Of a DNA stretch of 64,000 nucleotides, positions 28,509-37,745 are shown in pieces. A model generated the notes under the pieces. It was not told the DNA's origin and made no database searches. It saw only the letters and a program-made list of their open reading frames with translations. This DNA is from Phycisphaerae bacterium (GTDB lineage: Bacteria; Planctomycetota; Phycisphaerae; SM23-33), in assembly GCA_030745875.1 (NCBI GenBank), contig JASLNT010000016.1, positions 85,723 through 149,722 of the forward strand. The letters are read 5' to 3'. Both the position numbers and the translations under genes were made by a program. How positions within the stretch are numbered: the stretch's first letter is position 1; every line of letters starts with the position of its first letter.

Positions 28509-30005
28509 TTACTTATCGTCCGGCGCTTCCGGGCGGAAGTGCTTGGCGTTGATCTTCGGAAGCCATTTCTTCAGTTTCGCTATGGTTTGCGCATGTTCCG
28601 GATTATTCGCCAGATTCTTCCATCCATGCGGGTCAGCCGCATTGTCGTACAACTCCTCACCACCGTCGCGATAGTGAATGTAGTGATACCGCTGGCTGTG
28701 AATCGCGTGGTTCGCGCCGTACCAGTAGGGCGAATGCGTTATGAGCGCCGGATAAGGCCATGCCTTCTCCGGATCTCGCACCAGCGGGGCGATGCTGCGT
28801 CCGTCCAGATCGCTTCGCTTGGGCAGACCGCACAATTCGATAAGCGTCGGATACAAATCCACCAGGCTTACCGCACGCTTGCAGCGTCCCGATTTGGAAG
28901 AGCTCGGATCGCAGATAATCAGTGGAGTTCGACTCGTTTCTCTCCAGAGAGCGGACTTGGAGAAGTGGTCTTTCTCTCCGATGTGGTAGCCGTGGTCGCC
29001 CCACAAGACGACGATAGTGTTGTCCCGATGCCTGCTCTTTCTCAATGCTTCCAGAACGCGTCCCACGCATGCGTCGGCAAACGAGCATGACGCCAGGTAA
29101 CCCTGAACCGCCTTTTTCCACTGTCCGTGAGCTTTGATGATATTGAAAGTCTTTCCCGCCATCCTGAGCCCCATTTTCGGGACATCGTCCAGATCATCTT
29201 CTTTACAGACGGGTAGTTGGACTTTGTCCAGCGGATGCATGTCGAAGTACTTCTTGGGCGCATACCAGCTCAGGTGCGGGCGGAATATTCCACACGCCAG
29301 GAAGAACGGTTTGTCGTGTTTTCGGCCCAGGAACTGTGCCGCCAGATCGGCGGTTTTCCAATCGTTTGTCTCCCGGTCGCCTTGGGCGATGGGAGCCCAA
29401 TCGTTCAGGCGGGCTACTATCGGGTTGACGAACTTGTCTTTCATTCCGTGCAGGTAACGTTTCTCCGCCGGCGGTCGGGGCGTACCTGTCTTTGTGGAGT
29501 ACTGCTTGTCCCAGGCGATCGGGTCGGAGAATTTCCCACGGGCCTGGTGGTAAATCTTGCCGCCGGTCCAGGCGGCGTACCCGTGCTTGCGGAAGTACTG
29601 CGGTATCGTCACCCAATCCTTGTACTTCGGATGGTCGCGAAACCATGTCTTGTTGCCGTAAATGCCTGTGGTCGACGGACGCAACCCTGTCATGGTCGAC
29701 GTTCGGGACGGGTTGCACAGAGGCGCCGCACAGTACGCCTGTTCGAAGAGAACGCCTTCCCTGGCCAGTCGGTCGATATTCGGTGTTTTGGCTTGCGGGT
29801 GTCCGCCCAGGCAGCCCACCCAGTCGTTCAAATCATCGACGGCGATAAACAGAACGTTGTATCTCTTTCGTTTGTCCGGGTTGGTCCGGTCGTTTGCGCG
29901 GCAGGTGCGAGTCAGCGAAGGGGCAATGGCTCCGGCGGCCAGCAGCTTCAGAAACTGACGACGGTCTAGTTCCATTCGGCGCTCACTTGATACGGGGCTC
30001 TTCAT
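28509..30005 (-). CDS. Sulfatase, iduronate-2-sulfatase-like
   Basis: A 498-aa sulfatase with a twin-arginine signal (LDRRQFLKLLAAG). It has the metal Asp pair in IAVDDLNDW (residues 57-58) and the formylglycine motif Cys97-N-P-S-Arg101 followed by TSTMTG. FIAVDDLNDWVGCLGG, GKIYHQ and HLSWYAPKKY are typical of the iduronate-2-sulfatase-like group. It should cleave sulfate esters outside the cytoplasm after Cys maturation; no maturation enzyme is in this window. GGAG precedes the ATG. It lies between the sigma gene and a third Gfo/Idh gene on the same strand. Confidence 0.9.
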   Translation of the reverse strand: MKSPVSSERRMELDRRQFLKLLAAGAIAPSLTRTCRANDRTNPDKRKRYNVLFIAVDDLNDWVGCLGGHPQAKTPNIDRLAREGVLFEQAYCAAPLCNPSRTSTMTGLRPSTTGIYGNKTWFRDHPKYKDWVTIPQYFRKHGYAAWTGGKIYHQARGKFSDPIAWDKQYSTKTGTPRPPAEKRYLHGMKDKFVNPIVARLNDWAPIAQGDRETNDWKTADLAAQFLGRKHDKPFFLACGIFRPHLSWYAPKKYFDMHPLDKVQLPVCKEDDLDDVPKMGLRMAGKTFNIIKAHGQWKKAVQGYLASCSFADACVGRVLEALRKSRHRDNTIVVLWGDHGYHIGEKDHFSKSALWRETSRTPLIICDPSSSKSGRCKRAVSLVDLYPTLIELCGLPKRSDLDGRSIAPLVRDPEKAWPYPALITHSPYWYGANHAIHSQRYHYIHYRDGGEELYDNAADPHGWKNLANNPEHAQTIAKLKKWLPKINAKHFRPEAPDDK

Positions 30006-30017
30006 GAGGACTCCAGT

Positions 30018-31466
30018 CTACAGTTCCCATCCTTTGCGATATTTGCGCCGGATGAATCTGTCCGCCTTCGGGCAGTTAACTGCTTTGAGCTTCATCGGGT
30101 CCCACTGCAGCTTCTCTCCGACTCGATAGGCGACATTTCCCAGCAGGACGGTTTCGGTCAGCGGTCCGGCGTAGTCGAAGCCGCAGGTGGTCGGTTTGCC
30201 CGTTTTGCACGCGATGATCCACTCCCTGGCGTGGCCGAATGAGCGGGGGATTGTCTTTGGGGGCATCTTGAAGCCGGCGAACTTCTTCTTGGGATACAGT
30301 TCGAATCTGGGAGGGATTACTTCGATTTCAGTGATCAGCATTCCTTCCGAACCCACGAACAGCACGCCAATAGGCCAGTTGGGCAGATTCGCTTGCTTCA
30401 TCAATTTGGGGCGCTTACCACCGTGATGCCACGTCAGGGCGACCGGCGGCAGCTTGCCGCGCCTGGGGAACGTCCACTTGCTTATCAGCCATTTCGGCGC
30501 GACCTGCAGGCCCACGCGTCGAGGGCCCGTGGACTCGACCGTAAGCGGGTGTTTCAACTCCAGCGCCCAGAACACCAGATCCAGCAGATGACAGCCCATG
30601 TCGCCGAGCCTTCCATTACCGAAATCCCACCAGTTGCGCCAGACAATAGGATGGTACGCCGGATGGTAGGGTCGCACCGGCGCCGGACCTAACCAGAGAT
30701 CCCAGTTGAGACCCTCGGGAGTGGCGGGCTTTTGTCGCGGCGGGCGATCGCCCCATGCGAGCTTGCCGTCGTCAGCGGGCATGCCTTTGTCATTGTCGCA
30801 CCAGGCGTGGGCTTCCCTGACATCGCCGATCGCGCCGGACCGTACAACCTCGACAACGCGGCGGAAGGTCTCGCTGGAGTGGTTTCCGATCCCCATCTGC
30901 GTGGCGACCTTGTTCTTCCTGGCGGTTTCCGCCGCCAACCGGGCTTCGCAAATGTTGTGGGCCAGCGGTTTCTCGCAGTAGCAGTGCTTGCCCATTCTCA
31001 TCGCCATCACGCTGACCGGGATGTGCAGATGATCGGGCGCGGCTACGACAACCGCATCAATGTTCTTCTGCTCCTTGTCGAGCATCCTGCGGAAATCGGC
31101 GTATTGTTTAGCCTTGGGAAACTTCTTGAATCCGCCGTAATTGGTGACGGCTGGGAGCTTGCGGATTATCGTAGCGCTGGCGCGCTTACGGTCCACGTCG
31201 CAGAGCGCTGCAAACCTGACGCCGCCCAGTCCCTTTGGCATGCGTCGGGCTTGATTGTATATCTCGTCTACAAGGAATGCTCCGTGCCCTCCCACACCGA
31301 TGGCGCCAATATTCAACGTGTCGCTCGGAGCCGACCCGCCCGGACCGCCGAGAACGTGCGCCGGGACAACCGTAAGCCCCGCCGCAGCCGCTGCGGCGCC
31401 GACAAACTGGCGCCTCGTAACGGTTGATTGGCGGTTTGTCTTGCCCTTGCTCATGTCGGGGCTCAT
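30018..31466 (-). CDS. Tat-exported Gfo/Idh/MocA oxidoreductase
   Basis: A 482-aa protein with twin-arginine signal TVTRRQFVGAAAAAAG, Rossmann motif GAIGVGGHG near residue 55 and catalytic Glu165-Lys166-Pro167. It ends in KGWEL like the sibling at 25262. This is the third family member within 8 kb, and sequence divergence suggests different sugars rather than a recent copy. The start is uncertain between ATG 31466 and ATG 31454, as neither has a strong ribosome site. It probably performs NAD-dependent sugar oxidation or retro-aldol-type glycoside cleavage in the periplasm. Confidence 0.86.
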   Translation of the reverse strand: MSPDMSKGKTNRQSTVTRRQFVGAAAAAAGLTVVPAHVLGGPGGSAPSDTLNIGAIGVGGHGAFLVDEIYNQARRMPKGLGGVRFAALCDVDRKRASATIIRKLPAVTNYGGFKKFPKAKQYADFRRMLDKEQKNIDAVVVAAPDHLHIPVSVMAMRMGKHCYCEKPLAHNICEARLAAETARKNKVATQMGIGNHSSETFRRVVEVVRSGAIGDVREAHAWCDNDKGMPADDGKLAWGDRPPRQKPATPEGLNWDLWLGPAPVRPYHPAYHPIVWRNWWDFGNGRLGDMGCHLLDLVFWALELKHPLTVESTGPRRVGLQVAPKWLISKWTFPRRGKLPPVALTWHHGGKRPKLMKQANLPNWPIGVLFVGSEGMLITEIEVIPPRFELYPKKKFAGFKMPPKTIPRSFGHAREWIIACKTGKPTTCGFDYAGPLTETVLLGNVAYRVGEKLQWDPMKLKAVNCPKADRFIRRKYRKGWEL

Positions 31467-31499
31467 CTTATTGCATCGGCGGGGGGCGGAACAAGCGGC

Positions 31500-32447
31500 T
31501 TATTTAGGCGTTGCTTCTCCGTGTGGGTATCTGTAGTCGGCACGCGGGTTTGTCGACACTTGCTTCGTGGAACCATCCTTCAACGTGTACAGGCGGAGCT
31601 TTCCGGCCGCGTGGTACACAATCGCCGCCTCGTCCTTCATCCATCGCGGGTAAGCGAACCACTGCTTCTTCTTTTCCAGGTTTGCAAACGGTTTGACGTT
31701 GGTAATGGCGAGCTTCTTGGCGTCGAAATCGGCCAGGAAGAGCGTGCGTCCTGTTGGGTTGTATTTGTGCCCGATCTGGTGTTCGAAACAGATCTTGTCC
31801 TCGCTGGGTGAGATGCTGATGCGGTCGAGAAGCCCTTTCTTCGCGAGCCCGGCGCAGTCTATACGCTGGTAGCGAGGTGTCCCGCCAATCTTGGGCGTCA
31901 TTAGGAAGTAGCCCCAGCCCTGCTTCGGGTGGGCCGACTGCACCAGAATTCTACCGTCGACGAGACACGTATAGGCCCAGTTGTGATAGCGCCGGTCCGT
32001 GATGGGGACTTCCTGTCCCGGGCGATTGCCCACCTTGCTCTTCATAACGGTGAAACCGCCGGTCTTCGTGTTCCTCCGGTTCCAGATCGGAGTGTTCTTT
32101 CCGTCGCGCGTCCAGGTCTGGTTGAAATCCGTATGCGTTCCATCGGTCAGCTTGTGAAAGCCCGTACCGTCAACGTTGATAATGCATATCGCAGTCTTCC
32201 AGTTGGTCACGACAGGATCGTTTTTCAGCCTGCGAAAGAAGACAAGCATGTCGCCGGTTTTCGACCATGATGGTTTAAAGTCCCAGTGGCCCGATGTCAG
32301 CGGTTTTCCTTCAGGCGTTCCAAGCTCGTTTACGTGGATCCGCCCGTTCATGTAATACGAGCTGCGATACTTGGTTTGTGCTGGTTTCCGGGCGAAGGCC
32401 GAACCAACTGCGGCCATGATCAACATAATTGCGATTGTTTTTTTCAT
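31500..32447 (-). CDS. Secreted TolB/WD40-like beta-propeller protein
   Basis: A 315-aa protein with a signal peptide (residues 1-20). Repeated propeller blades carry TolB-like motifs (HWDFKPSWSKTGDMLVFF, FNQTWTRDGKN, RISISPSEDKICFEHQ, YPRWMKDEAAIVYHA). These resemble the oligogalacturonate-lyase/TolB propeller group; no catalytic residues can be assigned. I chose ATG 32447 because GGGAGC lies upstream and the signal peptide begins there. The frame is open further up to 32537, but that part is Pro/Gln-rich and lacks a ribosome site. It lies 125 bases downstream of the BlaR1-like gene. Confidence 0.75.
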   Translation of the reverse strand: MKKTIAIMLIMAAVGSAFARKPAQTKYRSSYYMNGRIHVNELGTPEGKPLTSGHWDFKPSWSKTGDMLVFFRRLKNDPVVTNWKTAICIINVDGTGFHKLTDGTHTDFNQTWTRDGKNTPIWNRRNTKTGGFTVMKSKVGNRPGQEVPITDRRYHNWAYTCLVDGRILVQSAHPKQGWGYFLMTPKIGGTPRYQRIDCAGLAKKGLLDRISISPSEDKICFEHQIGHKYNPTGRTLFLADFDAKKLAITNVKPFANLEKKKQWFAYPRWMKDEAAIVYHAAGKLRLYTLKDGSTKQVSTNPRADYRYPHGEATPK

Positions 32448-32572
32448 GGCGTGAGCTCCCTTTGAGTGTTGTTTGGCGACAGGTTGTTGTATGAAGCGAA
32501 TGGGGGGCGGCGGCAGAGCCGCCGCCCCCGTACGCATTGTGAATGCGGCTTGGTCCGGTCAGGCGAGAAGGA

Positions 32573-35320
32573 TCAGCGCTGGTGGCGCCCGGACATCCGA
32601 TCTTTGATTTCCTTGTATTTTGCGTCGGCTTCTTTGCGGGTCATGTCGCCGCGCTTCACGGCGCCTTCGATCCGCTTTCTGATGTTCTCCCAATTCACGC
32701 GGTCGGGCCTGCGGGGTGCGTCTTTCTCGCCGCCGCGATTACGTTGTCCGGCGGCGATTCTCTCTCTTACGGCTTTCTCGACTTCGGCGAACCTTTTGCC
32801 TGCGTCTTCCCTGCTGATCTTAGCGGCCTCGACGGCGGCTCCGAGTTCTCTTCTGACCTTCATAAGGTGCTCGCGGGCGGCATGCTCGGGCGCCTGGTGG
32901 GGTCTGGCGCGGTCACGGTCGCGTCCGGCGGCGAACCTCTTGGCTGCGTCTTCCCTGCTGATCTTCCCGGCCCTGACGGCGGCTCCGAGTTCTCCCCTGA
33001 CCTTCATCAGGTGCTCGCGGACGCGGTTGGGCGTTTGGTCCTTCTGGTCGTGGGAATAGAGTTTCTTCTTTATCTCGTCCATTTTCTTGCGGGCGTCTTC
33101 TTCGGATATCTTCCTGTCCCTGACGGCTTGCTTGAGCTTCTCGCCTGCTTCGGCGAGTTCTATCTGACGCAAAAACTCCCTGGCTGCCTGTTCGGGTATC
33201 TTGCCTTCTTTGACAGCGGCGTGGAGCTTGGGCCCCAGTTGTTTCTCCTTGAATTCTTGCCATTTCGCCCAGGCTTGCTCGCCGGTGATTTTGTCCGACT
33301 CTGCAGCCTTGCGGATTTCATCGCCGACTTTTCCCACCCATTGACCAAACTTTTCGATCGCGGAACCGCCTTCTTTGCGATGTTCGTTGCGCCGGTCCTT
33401 GCGGTGGTCTTTGCCCTTGTCGCGATGTTCGCCGCGCCGCATGTGTTGCTTCTCGATTTCGCTCATTTTGCGGCGGGCGTCTTCTTCGGATATTTCGCCC
33501 CTCTTAACGGCCTGCTCCAGTCGTGTCCGGGCTTCGCCGAGTTCCAACCCGCGCCAGAAACCGATAGCCGCCTGCTCTGAAATCTCGCCTCCTTTTACAG
33601 CGCCTTTGAGCTTCTGCGCCAACGGTCCTTCCTTGAACCCGCGCCACCTTTCCCAGGCTTGTTTTTCGGTGATTTTGCCTTCCTCGACGGCCTTGTGAAG
33701 CTCCTGGCCAACCGAGCCGACCCAGCGGCCGATACCTTCGATAGGCGAGCCGCCTTCTTTGCGATGCTTCTGGGGGCGGTCCTTGTTTCCGCGCTGGAAT
33801 TTGGCGTGGACTTGTCTTTTTATTTCGTCCATTTTCCGCTCGGCATCCTCTTTGGACATCTTGCCTTCACGGACCGCATGCTGCATGCGTTCCCATATCG
33901 CGCGCAGATGAGCGTGGACTTTTTCCTCTTTACCCCTGTCGCCATCAGGGCGATGCTCACGGTTCTTGTGTTTGGCATCGATATGCTTCTTGATCTCGCC
34001 CATCTTCTTGTGGGCGTCTTCCTGAGACATCTTGCCTTCGCGCACCTCGCGCTGGAGTTTTTCCCAGATTTCCCGCAGATGAGCGTCGATCCTCTCGCGA
34101 TCGGGTCGTCTGTCGCGGTGATCGTCTTCTTTCTCCTTGTACATCGAGCCCTTCAGGGCTCCCATCATTATGTGGGCCTGCTGCCTGGATATCTCGCCTT
34201 TGTCCACCGAAGTCTGCAGACGCTTCCAAACCGCGTCGAGATCCTGTGCGGATGCAACGCCAAGCGGAAGTACGATCATCGCGCAAAGCAGTACGCATGT
34301 CTGCAACCAACGTGATTTAGATTTGTTCGAGTTGCCTGATACGATCATCTTGAATCTCCTTTCGAGGAATCCGCCGCTGTTAACTTCGCTTGCCATCGCC
34401 GGTGGGCGGACCGCCGGACGTACAAGAGATTCCACTGCCGTCAAAATCGATTTTGCATAAGAGTGAGGTTTCGGATTCAGCGACGATATGACCAGTGCGT
34501 CGCAGCATATCTCTTCGGTTGCGCGAAGGTTGCGCTGCGCCCACCAGACCACGGGGTTCCACCAGAATCCCACGCACGCCAACCATTCGAGCCAGCGAAC
34601 CAGGTAGTCGCGCCGCTTTACGTGCGCCAGTTCATGCGCCAGAACCCACTTCAACTGCCTGGTTTCCAGTCGATCGAGTATGGTGATCGGGATGATTACC
34701 CGCACTTTTCCGCCAGTCCACCAGACCATAGGCGAAATGCGGGCCGACGTCGTGCAAATCGTTGGGAGCGTCTTCAGTTTCAATCGGCGAGCGATTCGCA
34801 GCGCTGAGGTCTGAAGTTGTTCCGGAGCGGGTTGAGCTTCGGCCGTCAGCAGGCGGCTGAAGCGAGAGACACGGACCAGCGACCAAACCAGAACAATCGC
34901 GCTTCCCAGCAACCAGATCGGAGGCGCCCATTGCCTGAGATGATCCAACACGGCCGACCGTTCGGCGACGGTGGGCGCAACGTTCTCCGCCGTAGAGGCG
35001 TTCGGTTGTGAAATGGCGAGTACATTAGCGCCGGATGCGGGGATCGACGGTGAAACGCCGGTCCGGCGATTACCGGCGAAATGACCGTGCGTTTGCAGAT
35101 GCTCTTCGGCGCCGACCGCGGTTTCGGTTTGTCCGGACATCGCAACGCCGGGGATCGTCACAAGAGGGGGGGTGACTAACTTCACCAGAACGAGCAACCA
35201 CAGCAAGTTCGCCAAGTGCGGGCGTTTGGTTGTCTTTCCGACCACCAGCGCCACAATCGCCAAGGCCAGCGCAAAGCAGGCGTTGCTGAGCCCGATTTTC
35301 AGGAGGAGATCAGTCATCAT
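32573..35320 (-). CDS. BlaR1-like M56 metalloprotease with about 12 helical repeats
   Basis: A 915-aa membrane protein. Residues 1-350 are an M56/BlaR1 peptidase: membrane helices near 5-28, 36-55, 132-150 and 340-357, the zinc motif His229-E-L-A-His233, and Glu in RATEEICCDAL near 269. Instead of a penicillin-binding sensor, residues 360-915 (after the ASAQD junction) hold about twelve units of 30-55 residues built on AV+-GKIS-EDA-+K--EI, resembling SHOCT-like helical hairpins. Charged linkers rich in H, R, D and K separate some units. Two blocks of three units (about 530-640 and 675-780) are near copies of each other. The ATG overlaps the BlaI stop (ATGA). Presumed role: sense an envelope signal and inactivate the repressor. 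Confidence 0.82.
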   Translation of the reverse strand: MMTDLLLKIGLSNACFALALAIVALVVGKTTKRPHLANLLWLLVLVKLVTPPLVTIPGVAMSGQTETAVGAEEHLQTHGHFAGNRRTGVSPSIPASGANVLAISQPNASTAENVAPTVAERSAVLDHLRQWAPPIWLLGSAIVLVWSLVRVSRFSRLLTAEAQPAPEQLQTSALRIARRLKLKTLPTICTTSARISPMVWWTGGKVRVIIPITILDRLETRQLKWVLAHELAHVKRRDYLVRWLEWLACVGFWWNPVVWWAQRNLRATEEICCDALVISSLNPKPHSYAKSILTAVESLVRPAVRPPAMASEVNSGGFLERRFKMIVSGNSNKSKSRWLQTCVLLCAMIVLPLGVASAQDLDAVWKRLQTSVDKGEISRQQAHIMMGALKGSMYKEKEDDHRDRRPDRERIDAHLREIWEKLQREVREGKMSQEDAHKKMGEIKKHIDAKHKNREHRPDGDRGKEEKVHAHLRAIWERMQHAVREGKMSKEDAERKMDEIKRQVHAKFQRGNKDRPQKHRKEGGSPIEGIGRWVGSVGQELHKAVEEGKITEKQAWERWRGFKEGPLAQKLKGAVKGGEISEQAAIGFWRGLELGEARTRLEQAVKRGEISEEDARRKMSEIEKQHMRRGEHRDKGKDHRKDRRNEHRKEGGSAIEKFGQWVGKVGDEIRKAAESDKITGEQAWAKWQEFKEKQLGPKLHAAVKEGKIPEQAAREFLRQIELAEAGEKLKQAVRDRKISEEDARKKMDEIKKKLYSHDQKDQTPNRVREHLMKVRGELGAAVRAGKISREDAAKRFAAGRDRDRARPHQAPEHAAREHLMKVRRELGAAVEAAKISREDAGKRFAEVEKAVRERIAAGQRNRGGEKDAPRRPDRVNWENIRKRIEGAVKRGDMTRKEADAKYKEIKDRMSGRHQR

Positions 35321-35703
35321 TCCACACCCTGGCTTTCGTGTTGATTGAGGATCGCCCGGATACGGTCAATTTCGTCGCGGGAGATCTTCTTCTTCTCGAC
35401 CAGATGCGTAATGAGCGGCGCGAACGATCCGGCGGTCAGCGTGTCGGCGAGCGATTCGAGCTGCTCGCCTGCATAGGTCTGACGCGATATTGTCGCCGAG
35501 AACAGATGGACCGACAAGCTGCGGTCACGCTGGACGTATCCTTTGTCCTCCAGACGCTGCAGCAGTTTCTGGACGGTTCCATGTTGCGCCCCGGTCGCGT
35601 CAGAGTAAAGTTGATCGCGTATCTGACGGGCGGTCAACTGATCTTCCTGCCAGAGGAGGTTCATTACTCCGAGTTCCGCGTTAGCCAGCGCTGGTTGCTT
35701 CAT
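35317..35703 (-). CDS. BlaI/MecI/CopY family repressor
   Basis: A 128-aa winged-helix repressor. The N-terminal domain (ELGVMNLLWQEDQLTARQI, then HGTVQKLLQRLEDKGYV) is the BlaI/MecI DNA-binding domain. The C-terminal part supplies dimerisation helices. Such repressors bind dyads with TACA/TGTA-type half sites and are inactivated when their membrane metalloprotease partner cleaves them; that partner is encoded directly downstream with a four-base overlap. Twin perfect dyads sit over its own promoter, which implies autoregulation. AAGGAT lies about nine bases before the ATG. Confidence 0.93.
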   Translation of the reverse strand: MKQPALANAELGVMNLLWQEDQLTARQIRDQLYSDATGAQHGTVQKLLQRLEDKGYVQRDRSLSVHLFSATISRQTYAGEQLESLADTLTAGSFAPLITHLVEKKKISRDEIDRIRAILNQHESQGVE

Positions 35704-35736
35704 TATTGATGATCCTTATTATGCTCTGACGGACGC

Positions 35737-35751
35737 ACGACAACATGTCGT
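35737..35751. promoter_or_regulatory. BlaI-type operator 1
   Basis: ACGACA-ACA-TGTCGT is a perfect 6+6 dyad with a 3-base centre. It overlaps the expected transcription start of the blaI promoter. It is identical to operator 2, centre-to-centre 21 bp apart. Confidence 0.85.
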
Positions 35752-35752
35752 A

Positions 35753-35781
35753 AGTGTACGACAACATGTCGTCGATATCAA
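35753..35781 (-). promoter_or_regulatory. Sigma-70-type promoter of the blaI-blaR1 operon
   Basis: On the minus strand TTGATA (35781-35776), a 17-base spacer, and TACACT (35758-35753). Transcription should begin near 35746, about 43 bases before the repressor ATG. Operator 2 fills the spacer. Confidence 0.7.
35758..35772. promoter_or_regulatory. BlaI-type operator 2
   Basis: Exact copy of operator 1 (ACGACAACATGTCGT). It lies in the spacer between the -35 and -10 boxes of the blaI promoter, so binding there should block polymerase. The two sites face the same side of the helix (21 bp, two turns). Confidence 0.85.
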
Positions 35782-35878
35782 CGGTAAAATAAAAACTTTC
35801 ATAAGTGTTGATATATACGGATATAACGCAGCATGTTGCATTGCATGTGAGTCGTGTTCCACTTTGGTTGAGGCTTGA

Positions 35879-37357
35879 TCAGGTCTTTGCGGCGGGTGCT
35901 GCGTTCGTCGTATCGGATGGTCCATCCGTCTTGTAATCTTTCCCCTGCAAGCTGTCGTCACATGACTGACGCCATGATTCGAGGGTCTTCTTCATGCTCT
36001 TTAGAATATCCGGGCGTTTGTCGGCGAGATCCTTCTTCTCGCCCGGATCGTCGACCAGATCGTACAGCGAATAGGTCTTGCCCCTATTCCTGCTGTAGAT
36101 CTTGTAGCGATTATCGATCAGCGCAATCTGGCCGTGCACGGCGAACGCAATCGGTTTGGCCCGCTTTGTCTCGTTCCGGAAAACGGCGCCGAGGAGGGAG
36201 ATTCCGTCAAGCGGGGTCGGCTGGGCTTTGGGCTTGATGTTCAGCGCCTCGTAAATTGTTGGAACGTAATCGCTGGTGCATGCGGGAGTCTTGACGACCC
36301 TGGGTTGTTTGATTCGTCTCGGCCAGACCATGATGCCGGGCACCCTGATTCCGCCTTCCAGCAGCGAAAGTTTGAAACCGCGAAACGGGCCTGGTGATCC
36401 GACGTGGCGTTTTTTGCCCTGGCGGGCCGGACCGTTGTCGCTGCAGAAGAACATGATTGTGTCTTCGGAGACGCTTAATTCGTTGAGCGTCTTTCGAAGG
36501 CGTCCGACCTGCTGGTCCATGGCCGTGAGGCATCCGTAGTAATGTGCTTCATGTTCGGGGCGGTCTTTGTACATCGCAAGATGCTTCGGGCCGGCCAGTA
36601 CGGGCGAATGGGGCGTGTGGAACCACACGACCGCCAGGAAGGACTTTTTGACGGCGACCGCCTGCTTGATGAACGGGACAACCCGGTCCATGATCACGCG
36701 CGAATCATCGCCTTCAAGATTGTCTCTGGCGATCTTGTCCGGTCCTACGAAGTAGTCGTTGCCGAACGGTTTGTCTTCCTTGTTTCCTTTTCGCTTCCAG
36801 TGTTCGGGCGTTTTCATCGGGTCCCAGGTCGGGACTTTCGACTCGGTTACGAAACACGCCTCCACGCCATTTACCCAGGGCGGAGAGTAATGCTCCCTGG
36901 GTTTCCTGGACCAGACGCCCCAGCGGTTCTGGGCTCCTTTCTCGCGTGTGAGCGTTCCTAGGTGCCATTTCCCGAAATGCCCGGTGGCGTATCCGCGAGC
37001 TTTGAGCGCCTCGTAAATGGTTAGCTCCTGGGGCTTGATATGTCCGTCCATGGCGAACCAGATTCCGTACCTGTTGGGATGGCGCCCCGTGATGCAGCTT
37101 CCGCGAGTGGGCGAGCAAACGGGCGCTGCGCTGTAGAAACGATCGAAACGCACGCCTTCGGACGCCATCTTGTCGAGATTGGGCGTCTTGAGGTGCGGAT
37201 GTCCGTTGTAACCGGTGTCGCCCCAACCCTGATCGTCTGTCATGCAGAGAATCACGTTGGGTCTCGACGGTGCTCCGGTTTTTGCGAGCAGCGATCGGGA
37301 CAGTATCGCGCCTCCGGTTGCAATCACGCTGCTTGTAAGGAATTTCCTGCGATTCAT
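35879..37357 (-). CDS. Sulfatase (arylsulfatase-like)
   Basis: A 492-aa sulfatase with a twin-arginine-like start (MNRRKFLTSSVIATGG). It has the metal Asp pair in CMTDDQGWGD (residues 41-42) and the formylglycine motif Cys81-S-P-T-Arg85, followed by GSCITGRHPNRYG. GHFGKWHLG and FCSDNGPAR further downstream match the family. Substrate unknown; a sugar sulfate is likely given the surroundings. AGGAAG lies upstream of the ATG. It is transcribed toward the blaI promoter region and ends about 130 bases from it. Confidence 0.92.
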   Translation of the reverse strand: MNRRKFLTSSVIATGGAILSRSLLAKTGAPSRPNVILCMTDDQGWGDTGYNGHPHLKTPNLDKMASEGVRFDRFYSAAPVCSPTRGSCITGRHPNRYGIWFAMDGHIKPQELTIYEALKARGYATGHFGKWHLGTLTREKGAQNRWGVWSRKPREHYSPPWVNGVEACFVTESKVPTWDPMKTPEHWKRKGNKEDKPFGNDYFVGPDKIARDNLEGDDSRVIMDRVVPFIKQAVAVKKSFLAVVWFHTPHSPVLAGPKHLAMYKDRPEHEAHYYGCLTAMDQQVGRLRKTLNELSVSEDTIMFFCSDNGPARQGKKRHVGSPGPFRGFKLSLLEGGIRVPGIMVWPRRIKQPRVVKTPACTSDYVPTIYEALNIKPKAQPTPLDGISLLGAVFRNETKRAKPIAFAVHGQIALIDNRYKIYSRNRGKTYSLYDLVDDPGEKKDLADKRPDILKSMKKTLESWRQSCDDSLQGKDYKTDGPSDTTNAAPAAKT

Positions 37358-37745
37358 ATTGGTTGTCTTCCTGCTATTAAAACGTCATGGGGCAGTTGGT
37401 TGTTGCGGGACTGTTTCGAATGATACCGGTTCTGGGACCAGACCACCATGACTTGAGTCCGCTTGCGGAGCGTTCGCCTGGGAGAGATTGCTGGTTGGTT
37501 TCACGTACAACTTGACGCGTGTTCAACTGTGGACTGATCGAAAATCGCGCGAAACCGCAAGCGGTTCACCGTAGTGTGCGGACAAATGTGCATACGCGCG
37601 ATTCCAAACCGGTTGCGGTTTCGCGAGCCTTTGGTGCAGTATGGAGTTGCGAATCTTCTCAACCCACATCGCAGCAATAACTGACCTGTTCCAGGCGGAC
37701 GCGACGCGCACAGTCGCACGCACACCTGAATGGGTTTTCACCTCC
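37358..37745. other. Non-coding gap with a long-range inverted repeat
   Basis: Between the sulfatase start and the nucleoside transporter stop there is no convincing gene. CGCGAAACCGCAA (37548-37560) and TTGCGGTTTCGCG (37613-37625) are exact inverse copies 52 bases apart. Smaller dyads (AACCGCAAGCGGTT at 37554-37567, AACCGGTT at 37607-37614) lie next to them. The set may form a structured RNA or be a binding region. Confidence 0.45.
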
